64,000 nucleotides of DNA, taken from the NCBI GenBank assembly GCA_964438735.1, contig CAYTLW010000025.1:12317-76316 (forward strand), read 5' to 3'. How positions within the stretch are numbered: the stretch's first letter is position 1; every line of letters begins with the position of its first letter. Position numbers and translations under genes: made by a program. The DNA comes from CAYTLW01 sp964438735. Its GTDB lineage: Bacteria > Myxococcota_A > UBA9042. Below are positions 7,571 through 15,035 of this stretch, one piece after another. The notes beneath the pieces were generated by a model that made no database searches, was not told where the DNA came from, and worked only from the letters and a program-made list of their open reading frames with translations.

Positions 7571-10456
7571 TCAAGGGCCGGCCGCCGGTTCTTGTGACGG
7601 GGGCTTCACAATGGTGGGCGGCGCCGGCGCAACGGGCAACGCGTTGTCGGTGGCCCGATTCCGCAGGCTGTTGTCGAACATCGCGTTGTCGCTTGCTTGT
7701 ACGCTGGCGCCGGCCTGGGAGGCCAGGCCGAAGACGCTGCCGACAACGACGCTGCCGCTGAGCTTGACGTCGACTCCGCCCGTGGCGAGCAGGCCAGCCC
7801 GCTTGTTGCCGGCGAGCAGGGAGCCGCGCACTTGCACGGTGCCCTGGTCGTGCACCACGATGCCGTCGGCCAGCTCGACGACCGCCGATGTCGCCGGCGC
7901 ATAGATCGACGCCAACGTCCTGCGGATCACGGAGCCCTCGACGGTGCCGGAACCGCCGTAGAAGGCCACACCGGCGGCCGAGTTGCCGACCAGCCAGGCG
8001 CTGGTGAAGGTGCCGGTCGCGCCCATGGCGATCATGGCGCCCTGGCCGTACGCCTCCGCCGGGCTCCTGCCGGTATCATCGACGAGCGTGCCCACGGCAT
8101 GCAGACTGGAGCCCGCTCCGCTGGCGCCGATGCCCGTGGTCCGATTGCCGACTGCGCGTACGCCGACCAGCTCGACGCTGGCGCCAGATTGAGCCCAGAC
8201 ACCCTGGCCCATGCTTTCTGCTTCGCCGAAACGGGTAGCGGCCACCAGTGTGCCGGCCATGCGCAACCGCGTGCCTGCGCCGGCCGGCCGGATGCCGACC
8301 TGGCGATTGGCGACCACCACGCCGCCGAGGAGGTCGATATGAGCGCCGCCGGCTGCCCATACGCCGAAACCGCCGCCTCCGGTGGGCTCCAGCCTGGAGT
8401 CAGCGATTCGCATCATCTCCAGCCGCGCCTTGGCGCCGGCCCCCACGGCCACGCCCAGGACGCCATTGCCGGCCACTTCGGTCGAGCGCGCCAGCAGCGT
8501 TGTGCCGCTCCCGTGGGCGAGCAGGCCACCAAAGGTGTTATTGCGTAGCCAGCTGTGGTGTACCTGCAGCGCAGCTTGGTCGTGAACCACGATGCCGTGT
8601 CCGCCAAGGTTGCCGGGTCCCGCCGCCATCCCCTCAACCAGCGCACCGACCAGGACCGCCTGGCTGCCCTTGGACATCACCGCCAGACCGCGAACGACAT
8701 TGTCGTCCAGTCGCCCGCCTTCCAGGTCCAATCGGGCACCGAGCTGGACCGAAACGCCGTAGGTCTCCGTCTTGGCGGCCCCGGCGCGGGTGTGGTCGAT
8801 TCTGGCGCCGACGAGGCGGCCGTGGGTGCCCTCGCCGGAGAACACGGCGCCGACGACGTGCGCACCCGAGATGCGCAGGCCTGTTCCATCGACACGTGCG
8901 CGCTCGAAGGCGTGCAGCCCCATGCCGGCGGCCTTGGCAGGCACGGTCGCCGGCGCACCATCGATGAGGACCTGCTCCATTTGCAGCCAGGTGGCGGGCC
9001 CCACGACCTTGACGCCCGCGTCGTGGTTGGTGCTCAGCCGCACCTGCCGCAGCGTCATTCGGGCCACTCCCAAGGCATACGCGCCCAGACCATGCTGGCC
9101 GCTCTGGCTCTCGGGCTGCGTCCGCTGGATGAGCGACTGTTCCACCGTCATCCGGGCGAAGGCGCCCTTGGCCACCAGGGCGGCGGAGGTGGCCTTGTTC
9201 ACGAAGACGCGGCGAACGCGCAGATCGAGCGCGCCGCCGGTGTAGATGGCGAAGTCGTCGCCGCTCAGGGTCATGCCTTCGATCCGGACAGGCAGGTCGC
9301 CCGCCGTGCCAACGACGCGGATGCTTGGCTCGGAGACCTGCGTGTGCACATGGACCATGGCCGCGCAACGACCGCGCAGGTTCAGGGCCCGATCGATGTT
9401 CAACGGGGTGGTATAGGTGCCGCCGGCGATGGCGATGGTCCAACCTGCAGGCGCCGACGCGACCACCGCGGCCAGGTCCAGGAAGGGCTTGGCGATGCTG
9501 CCGTCTCCCCCCGTCGCGGCGGAGTCATCGACGAAGATCGTCTTGCCGTCATCCACCAGCGGTCCCCAGGGCCCGTCGCCGCAATCGGCGGGGTCGGGCT
9601 TGCAGACGGAGAGTTCGCCCTTGGGGACTGGCTCGGCGGCGTCGACGATGAAGCCAGGCGGGCAGGTCCACGGGACGCCCGCGGGCTCGCACTTGTCGCC
9701 AATGGGCGCCTGGCCGGCCTGGCAGTGCTGCACGTCGTCATCGAGTGCCGGCGGACAAGGGATTGACCGCAGCGGGCATTCGGACTCCTTCTCGGTGCAG
9801 CCAACGCCCCCTCCCGCCGCGCCATGACACCAGCTCGGTGGCGTGGGCACCTTGTCCGACCGGGTGGGCAGGCCGTCGTCATCGACCACCACGCTATCCG
9901 CTGCGCTCGCCACTTCGCCGGCAGGCACGCAGGTGGTCTCGCCAACGCTCGGACCCGGCGCTGGCCACCAACCTGCCTTGCACCCCGCTCCTGCCGCGAT
10001 CTCCTGCGGGGTGCAGCGGCGACCCACCGGCCAGCAGTCCTCCGACCAGGCGGCGCATGTGCTGCCGTCCTCGTCCGACTGCCAGTCCCAGCACCAACTG
10101 GGCACGCAGACGTGCCCTTCTTCGAGCACCGTCGCCGCGCACTCGGCCGGGCCCACCGCCACACAGGCGTCGACGGCAAACTCATATCGATGCCCCTGCT
10201 GGCAACACCCGCCGTCGGAGCGTTCACGAATCTGGGGGCAATCCTGCTGCCCGACGGCCCCATCGCCGACCTTCACCTCGTCGCTGCATGCCGCTGCCAG
10301 GAAGGCGAAAAAAAGTGCCAGGACCGCGCCACGAAGGAGAGGGCGTCGGGGTCGAGACTTCGCGTCGCAGAGACGGTGGTATGGGTTTGAAATCGCGAGC
10401 TTTTCCCGCTGATCTTCCCGCTGATCTTGCCGGCGAGGAGCGTTCGGATCAAGCAT
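7571..10456 (-). CDS. Right-handed beta-helix cysteine-rich lipoprotein
   Basis: An intact 961-residue paralogue of the neighbouring gene at 4930-7529. ATG at 10456 is preceded by GAGGG at a good distance. Residues 1-40 are unusually polar for a signal, then a hydrophobic stretch (LALFFAFLAAAC) ends in a lipobox at about residue 57. The N-terminal half has repeated Cys/Pro motifs (CVPAGE, CPPALDDD, CKPDPADCGDGP). From about residue 310 a DUF1565-like opening (IFVDDSAATGGDGSIAKPF) leads into more than 25 beta-helix rungs with motifs such as VxGxxIDxTRAG and GVSVQLGARLDLEGG. Such helices commonly bind or cleave polysaccharide, but no catalytic triad is evident. The short interval to the divergent VOC gene (10457-10498) must hold both start regions. 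Confidence 0.9.
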   Translation of the reverse strand: MLDPNAPRRQDQREDQREKLAISNPYHRLCDAKSRPRRPLLRGAVLALFFAFLAAACSDEVKVGDGAVGQQDCPQIRERSDGGCCQQGHRYEFAVDACVAVGPAECAATVLEEGHVCVPSWCWDWQSDEDGSTCAAWSEDCWPVGRRCTPQEIAAGAGCKAGWWPAPGPSVGETTCVPAGEVASAADSVVVDDDGLPTRSDKVPTPPSWCHGAAGGGVGCTEKESECPLRSIPCPPALDDDVQHCQAGQAPIGDKCEPAGVPWTCPPGFIVDAAEPVPKGELSVCKPDPADCGDGPWGPLVDDGKTIFVDDSAATGGDGSIAKPFLDLAAVVASAPAGWTIAIAGGTYTTPLNIDRALNLRGRCAAMVHVHTQVSEPSIRVVGTAGDLPVRIEGMTLSGDDFAIYTGGALDLRVRRVFVNKATSAALVAKGAFARMTVEQSLIQRTQPESQSGQHGLGAYALGVARMTLRQVRLSTNHDAGVKVVGPATWLQMEQVLIDGAPATVPAKAAGMGLHAFERARVDGTGLRISGAHVVGAVFSGEGTHGRLVGARIDHTRAGAAKTETYGVSVQLGARLDLEGGRLDDNVVRGLAVMSKGSQAVLVGALVEGMAAGPGNLGGHGIVVHDQAALQVHHSWLRNNTFGGLLAHGSGTTLLARSTEVAGNGVLGVAVGAGAKARLEMMRIADSRLEPTGGGGFGVWAAGGAHIDLLGGVVVANRQVGIRPAGAGTRLRMAGTLVAATRFGEAESMGQGVWAQSGASVELVGVRAVGNRTTGIGASGAGSSLHAVGTLVDDTGRSPAEAYGQGAMIAMGATGTFTSAWLVGNSAAGVAFYGGSGTVEGSVIRRTLASIYAPATSAVVELADGIVVHDQGTVQVRGSLLAGNKRAGLLATGGVDVKLSGSVVVGSVFGLASQAGASVQASDNAMFDNSLRNRATDNALPVAPAPPTIVKPPSQEPAAGP

Positions 10457-10498
10457 CGCCGACCCTCATAGAGTCACCTTCCGACCCAGGAGACGAGC

Positions 10499-10888
10499 AT
10501 GAGCAATCCCATTAACGGTTACCCGGTCTGGTACGAGCTGATGAGCAGCGACCCCGAGGCCGCCAAGGCATTCTATACCGACGTCGTTGGCTGGAACATC
10601 ATCCCCTGGGAAGGTGGCGGCGACATGGACTACGCCATGTGGGCCGTCGGCGACCGCGGTATTGGCGGCGTCATGCAGCTGCCCGAGGAGGCCAAGGCCA
10701 TGGGCGCGCCGCCACACTGGCTGGCCTACGTGGCTGTGGAGGACGTGGACGCCACCGTCGCCAAAGCCACCGAGCTGGGCGGCCGCACCTATGTGGAGCC
10801 CACCGATATCCCCAACGTCGGCCGCTTTTCGGTCGTCGCCGATCCGCAGGGCGCCGCCTTCGCGCTGCACCAGAACATGACCGCATAG
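10499..10888 (+). CDS. VOC (glyoxalase/bleomycin-resistance) family protein
   Basis: A 129-residue single-unit protein of the vicinal-oxygen-chelate fold, whose members are metal-dependent enzymes or ligand binders. The N-terminus (GYPVWYELMSSDPEAAKAFYTDVVGW) is the characteristic first beta-alpha-beta unit, split here in description only. The C-terminal half (HWLAYVAVEDVDATVAKATELGG and DPQGAAFALHQ) is the second unit. This arrangement is like the 27-kDa-antigen/CFP-30B-like subfamily, which have two such units per chain in longer proteins; here a single copy would dimerise. ATG at 10499 follows GGAGACGAGC, a good ribosome site. It converges on the next gene with only three bases between stops. 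Its substrate is unknown. Confidence 0.9.
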   Translation: MSNPINGYPVWYELMSSDPEAAKAFYTDVVGWNIIPWEGGGDMDYAMWAVGDRGIGGVMQLPEEAKAMGAPPHWLAYVAVEDVDATVAKATELGGRTYVEPTDIPNVGRFSVVADPQGAAFALHQNMTA

Positions 10889-10891
10889 CGA

Positions 10892-13156
10892 CTATCGAAC
10901 GTAAAGCTCGAGCCCGTTCTGCGAGCCCTGGCCCTTGCCGCCGTTGTCGCGCCATCGGTTGAGCGCCTCGGATCCATAGCTGTCCTGCCAGGCCCGGTTG
11001 CTCTCCAGGGTGCCGCCCAGGCCGCTGTAGCTCAGGTTGCTCTGGTTGTCGTAGCACTTCCAGGACGACGGGTTGTTGGTGGTCTGCTTGTTGGTGGCCA
11101 CATCGTTGCCCAGGCGCGTACCGCTGTGACTCGACAGCAGGTTCATGCGCCACTTGTTCTTGTTCTGGGAGCACATGGTGGATGGCGCCGCGAATCCCAT
11201 GAGCTCCTGCGGGCTGCCCTTGCCCGAGACCAGCTTCATCGTCGTGCCGGGGCTCTGGTTGTAGGCCGCCTTGCCGCCCAGATTCTGGAATCGGTTGAGC
11301 AGGGTCTGGCCCTTCATGCCCGGGACCTCCAGTACGGTGTGGTTCTTGGAGGTCTTGTCGCGCAGCAGCAGGTGGCCGTCGACGGTCTTGAATGTGTTGA
11401 AGGCGCCGTACTTGGCGTTGGTGCTCGACAGGGAGAGTGGCGGATTCGACGCCGTGGTGCTGGTCGCCGTCCAGTGGCTGGAGCCGTAACCAAAAGTCGT
11501 TGAGTGGCCGCCCTGGATCTGCATCACCAACACCCAGCCGCCACCGGCCGTGGTCATGTCGCACCAGGCCTGGTACTTGCCGCCAGGGCCGCCCGGACCA
11601 TCCGGATCGAGCCAGTACAGGCCGTCCTTGGCGCCCTTGTCGATCTTCAGGATGTCCTTGCAGCTCAGCCCCGGCTCGCCCTTGCTGCCCAGCCCGCCGG
11701 GCAGGGTCTCGACCAGGTCGAACTCCTTGCCGTTGCAGACGCGCAAGGTGCGCTCCTTGGTGTTGTAATAGAGGTAGCCGACCAGGTCGGGCGTGCAGGT
11801 CAGCGGCGCCTTGGTGGCCGTCTGCAGCACGCTGCCGCCGGGCATGCGCAGGATGCCGGTGGACGCGACCTTCTTGTTGGACAGGGTCTGGATCTGCACG
11901 CTCCACGACTTGATGGCGCCGTCGAGGCCGTTGTTGGTGAAGCCGCTGTCGATGACGTTCAGGCGCCACTTGCCCTTGGGGTTCTTGCCCACCCACTTGG
12001 TCAGGTCGCCGCTCACGGGTTTGGTCGGCGCGGGCCAGGTGGCCTTGAGGCTGTTGCCCTTGCCGTTGCCTTCGTAGAGCACATAGGTGGTGTTGTTGGG
12101 ATCGAAGAGCTTGATCTTCAGCTTGGAGATGTCCGAGTTGCTCAGGTCGAGGTTGATCGTCAACTTCTGGGCGATGCCGATGTCGGGGAAGTCGAGCTCG
12201 TCGGAGACGCCCACCGGGTTGTTGTCAGCGATGCCCACGGGCGTCTTCTTGCTGGCGATCTCGTCGACGAACTGGTTGCTCAGCAGGCCGTTGGAGATCT
12301 CGTCCAGGCCGTCCGCCGGCAGGCCGTTGGGATCCATGCTGGCCACGCAGTCCAGCGAGCCGTCGGCCTTGATGCCCTTGACCACCTGGCCCGCCTTGCT
12401 GCACGTGCCGGCGGGCGTCTTGATGCCGCTGAGCTTGGAGCCGTCGCCGATGAAGCTGGTGGCGCTGATGGTCGTCGCGCTGATGGTGCCGAAGGCGCCC
12501 TTGCTGGCCTTGATGGCGTTGCCGCCGAGATCCAGGTCGCCGTCGATCTTGAGTTCGCTCACCGATACGCAGCCGGTGCACTGCAGGTCCAGCGCGCTGT
12601 TGGCGGGGCCGCCTTTGGTCTTGGCGCCGGCGTAGGGGAAGCCCACGTGCTCGGCGCTGACCGCGCCCTTACCCAGCTTGGCGCCGTCCAGGGCGTTGGC
12701 GGCGAGGTGAGCGGCGGTGATGCAGCCCGAGCAGGCCAGGCCGGCCGCTTCCTTGGCGACCAGGGCGTAGGCGACCGAACGCAGCGGCTGTCGGGGCAGC
12801 TCCGGGTCCTTGGCCACGGTCACACCCAGCCAGGCCTCCTTCAAGCCGGCGAGCAGCTTGGCGCTCAGGGGCGTCGCCGCGCCCAGGGCATGTTGAAACT
12901 GGCCGCCGGCGACGGTCAGGGTCAGTGGCCCCTCCTGCCACGCCGCCTTGCCGCCCAGCTTGGTGGTGTACAGGGCGAAGGTGAGGCTGTAGTTGCCGTC
13001 CGCGGCGACGCCGCCCGCGCCTGAGGACAAGGCGCCCTGCACGGTCAGGGTGACGGGCACGGCGGCGGTGGCGTCCTGGCTGGCCAGCGAGGCGCACAAC
13101 AGCGCGGCCGCCAGAGCGAGCGCGCGGTGGGGGGACTTGGCTGCGTGGGTGTTCAT
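10892..13156 (-). CDS. Secreted protein with P-domain and fibrinogen-like C-terminal module
   Basis: A 754-residue exported protein of unknown function. ATG at 13156 follows GGAGG with six bases and starts a Sec signal cleaved near ATAAVP. Residues about 25-140 form a beta-rich module with FALYTTKLGGKAAWQEG, followed by a short cysteine-pair repeat (CSGCITAAHL, CTGCVSVSEL) seen in phage-tail-like or trimeric surface proteins. Residues about 300-425 resemble the proprotein-convertase P domain (LTINLDLSNSDISKLKIKL then GKWRLNVIDSG). After GGLGSKGEPGLSCKDIL comes a fibrinogen-C/intelectin-like start (GLYWLDPDGPGG, YQAWCDMTTAGGGWVLV), and the C-terminus has NRWRDNGGKG. In animals this module binds carbohydrate. 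Surface adhesion or glycan binding is an inference. Confidence 0.82.
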   Translation of the reverse strand: MNTHAAKSPHRALALAAALLCASLASQDATAAVPVTLTVQGALSSGAGGVAADGNYSLTFALYTTKLGGKAAWQEGPLTLTVAGGQFQHALGAATPLSAKLLAGLKEAWLGVTVAKDPELPRQPLRSVAYALVAKEAAGLACSGCITAAHLAANALDGAKLGKGAVSAEHVGFPYAGAKTKGGPANSALDLQCTGCVSVSELKIDGDLDLGGNAIKASKGAFGTISATTISATSFIGDGSKLSGIKTPAGTCSKAGQVVKGIKADGSLDCVASMDPNGLPADGLDEISNGLLSNQFVDEIASKKTPVGIADNNPVGVSDELDFPDIGIAQKLTINLDLSNSDISKLKIKLFDPNNTTYVLYEGNGKGNSLKATWPAPTKPVSGDLTKWVGKNPKGKWRLNVIDSGFTNNGLDGAIKSWSVQIQTLSNKKVASTGILRMPGGSVLQTATKAPLTCTPDLVGYLYYNTKERTLRVCNGKEFDLVETLPGGLGSKGEPGLSCKDILKIDKGAKDGLYWLDPDGPGGPGGKYQAWCDMTTAGGGWVLVMQIQGGHSTTFGYGSSHWTATSTTASNPPLSLSSTNAKYGAFNTFKTVDGHLLLRDKTSKNHTVLEVPGMKGQTLLNRFQNLGGKAAYNQSPGTTMKLVSGKGSPQELMGFAAPSTMCSQNKNKWRMNLLSSHSGTRLGNDVATNKQTTNNPSSWKCYDNQSNLSYSGLGGTLESNRAWQDSYGSEALNRWRDNGGKGQGSQNGLELYVR

Positions 13157-13248
13157 CTTCTGCCTCCGTGCCGACAAGATGCGCCGACGATTGCAGTGCT
13201 GCGGATCAGCCTATTACTTGCCGTGCCAGCAGGGAAGACGCGGCCCCA

Positions 13249-13998
13249 TCAGGGCGCCAGCGCCTGCAGGCCGTAGGGGGGCGAGGCGTTGACCAGGACG
13301 CCGGCGCGACACTTCATGCGGATGGACTCGAACGTCACGCCGTCCTTGCTGGCGCTGATGGTGTACTCACCGGGCGCCACGTTGCCCCACAACACGCCGC
13401 CATCGTCCGAGCTGTGAGTACGTTTCGCGTCGGGGATCACGCCAGAGTTGAAGTAGACCGGCCCCACCTCGGCGTCCGGCTTCGGGCTGGCGCCTACGGT
13501 CGCGCCTTCGACGCCGTGTGCGCCGTTATCGAAGACCGACTTACCCACTACGGTGATGGTGCTCACGAGGTGGCAACGTTCCGGATCGGTGGTCACGCCG
13601 ACGACCCCCTCCAGGGCGTTGTAGAGGGTCCAGCCGGGGATCTGGAAGGAGACCTTCTCCAGGTCGGTCTCGGGCAGGGTGAAGGTCTTGGTCTGGCCCA
13701 CTGGATGCCCTTCGGCGGTGATGATGAAGGTGGCATCGGCACCCGCCGGCAGGGCTTCGAAGGCGAACGCGCCGTCGGCGGAGGTGGTGGTGCTCTGGTC
13801 GGGCATCTCCAGGATGGTCACCGTGCCGCCGGCGATGCGGCCGTAGGGCTGGCTCGGCAGGGTGAACGTGAAGGCGACGCCACTGGCGCGGATTGTCTTG
13901 ACGTCATCGGCGTCGGTTGAATCGCTGCCGCAGGCGGCGAGGCCGCAGATGGTTGCAATGATCGAAAAGATTGCAGCTAGTTGACGTGCCACACCCAT
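13249..13998 (-). CDS. Lipoprotein with carboxypeptidase-regulatory-like beta domains
   Basis: A 249-residue lipoprotein. ATG at 13998 is preceded by GGAGG with five bases; an earlier ATG at 14112 lacks a signal-like context. The signal ends in GLAAC at about residue 21, followed by an acidic linker with DSTDADD. The body has two beta-sandwich-like units: VTILEMPDQSTTTSADGAFAFEALPAG is the usual carboxypeptidase-regulatory (CarboxypepD_reg/FN3-like) pattern, and a later NVAPGEYTISASKDGVTF repeats it. Such domains are structural. It lies in the same orientation as the secreted protein downstream, with a 92-base gap, and may act on or near the cell surface. No enzymatic motif is visible. Confidence 0.8.
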   Translation of the reverse strand: MGVARQLAAIFSIIATICGLAACGSDSTDADDVKTIRASGVAFTFTLPSQPYGRIAGGTVTILEMPDQSTTTSADGAFAFEALPAGADATFIITAEGHPVGQTKTFTLPETDLEKVSFQIPGWTLYNALEGVVGVTTDPERCHLVSTITVVGKSVFDNGAHGVEGATVGASPKPDAEVGPVYFNSGVIPDAKRTHSSDDGGVLWGNVAPGEYTISASKDGVTFESIRMKCRAGVLVNASPPYGLQALAP

Positions 13999-14127
13999 GA
14001 TTTCCTCCGTCGAGGTCCGGATTGTGCCCGCGATGAAGCCAGCAGACCAGGGGCGGCCGGCGAACTGCTGCCGCCGGGCGGCGCCGGATTGCCACCACGA
14101 GGGAGTGAACATCTCCTTGGATGTACC

Positions 14128-14508
14128 TCAGACTTTGTGCTTCCGCTTGCTCTTGGGCTTCTTGCGATCGGCGGCCAGGGCGTCTTCAAAGGCGGCCAGG
14201 GCGTGTTCGTGCAGGCCGTCGGCGTCGTCCATCAGCGACTCGGGTACCTGAAAGTAGGGCATGGACATCTTCGGGTTGGGCTTGCCCTTGAAGTGGGGGA
14301 CGAACTGACCCATGCCCTGCGCCTTCAAGGTCTCGGCCCGTTCACCGCTGGCGCGCAGGTAGAGCACGTCGCTGGCGATGCATGCGATCATCAGGCCCTG
14401 TCGGAAGGCGCCGGCACCGCCGAACATCTTCTTGACGGTCACGCCGCCCACCGGTTCGAGCAGGTCGGCCACGTGACCGAGGAAGGACTCGCTGTTCTTC
14501 ATGCCCAC
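14128..14508 (-). CDS. TfoX/Sxy N-terminal-domain protein
   Basis: A 126-residue protein made of the TfoX N-terminal fold. The marks are the opening FLGHVADLLEPVGGVTVKKMFGGAG and the middle GLMIACIASDVLYLRA, with a basic tail (KKPKSKRKHK). In Gammaproteobacteria TfoX/Sxy promotes competence-gene expression, but those proteins also have a C-terminal domain missing here. Stand-alone N-domains are widespread and their role is not established. GTG at 14508 has the better spacing to GGAGG (six bases); ATG at 14502 is the alternative. The gene overlaps nothing and lies 14 bases from the next upstream gene, so the two may be co-transcribed. Confidence 0.88.
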   Translation of the reverse strand: MGMKNSESFLGHVADLLEPVGGVTVKKMFGGAGAFRQGLMIACIASDVLYLRASGERAETLKAQGMGQFVPHFKGKPNPKMSMPYFQVPESLMDDADGLHEHALAAFEDALAADRKKPKSKRKHKV

Positions 14509-14523
14509 GACTCGCCTCCAACT

Positions 14524-14967
14524 CTATCGGGTACGACCAGGGGTAGCCGAGGACGAGCGCACGTGCAAGTGCCGGGTGGCCTGTCTGCCGGTCCCGCGCA
14601 GCAGCTGATCGAAGCGGCGCGTCGTGCCCAGGTCGCCCATCAGACCCATGCGCGGCAGCGCCGCCCGGCTGACCATGAAGAACACGCTCGGCTTGTGGAT
14701 CACCCCTTCGATGACCTGGGGCGGGCTGAGTACGATCGATGCTGGATGCCGATGGGCGTCGTGCATTGCCTTGCCGCGCAGCTTCGCCTTGCCACGCAGC
14801 TTCGCCTTCCCGCGCAGCTTCGCCTTGCCACGCTTCTTCGCCTGGTTTGCCCGCGTCGCGGTGGCCTTCTTCACGCCCGGTTTCGCAGCGCTCTCCAGCG
14901 GCGCCTGTACGGCGATGAAACTCAACACCAGCAGCCCGCTTGCCATCATCCCCCCGATCCGGTTCAT
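14524..14967 (-). CDS. Secreted basic protein with KAKLRG tandem repeats
   Basis: A 147-residue protein of unknown function. Two ATGs (14970, 14967) follow GGAGG; the second has the better spacing. The N-terminus (about residues 1-27) is a Sec-type signal ending near ESAAKPG. It is followed by a strongly basic tract of three to four KAKLRG units, encoded by an 18-base direct repeat at about 14768-14835. The C-terminal 90 residues include HPASIVLSPPQVIEGVIHKP and end in RHLHVRSSSATPGRTR. I do not recognise a family. The tract could bind nucleic acid, anionic glycan or lipid. The start of this gene faces the divergent kinase gene at 15036 across 68 bases. Confidence 0.55.
   Translation of the reverse strand: MNRIGGMMASGLLVLSFIAVQAPLESAAKPGVKKATATRANQAKKRGKAKLRGKAKLRGKAKLRGKAMHDAHRHPASIVLSPPQVIEGVIHKPSVFFMVSRAALPRMGLMGDLGTTRRFDQLLRGTGRQATRHLHVRSSSATPGRTR
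14768..14835. repeat. 18-base tandem direct repeat inside the KAKLRG gene
   Basis: Nearly identical 18-base units (core gcagcttcgccttgccacgc on the plus strand) are repeated about three and a half times. On the minus strand they encode Lys-Ala-Lys-Leu-Arg-Gly units. Copy-number change by slipped replication would keep the frame, so the repeat number may vary between strains. Confidence 0.8.
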
Positions 14968-15035
14968 CATGTCCTCCTGGATGAGCCGGCAGACGCCATC
15001 GCCGCCGCCTCTGCACCTGGAGGAAAGCAAACTCC

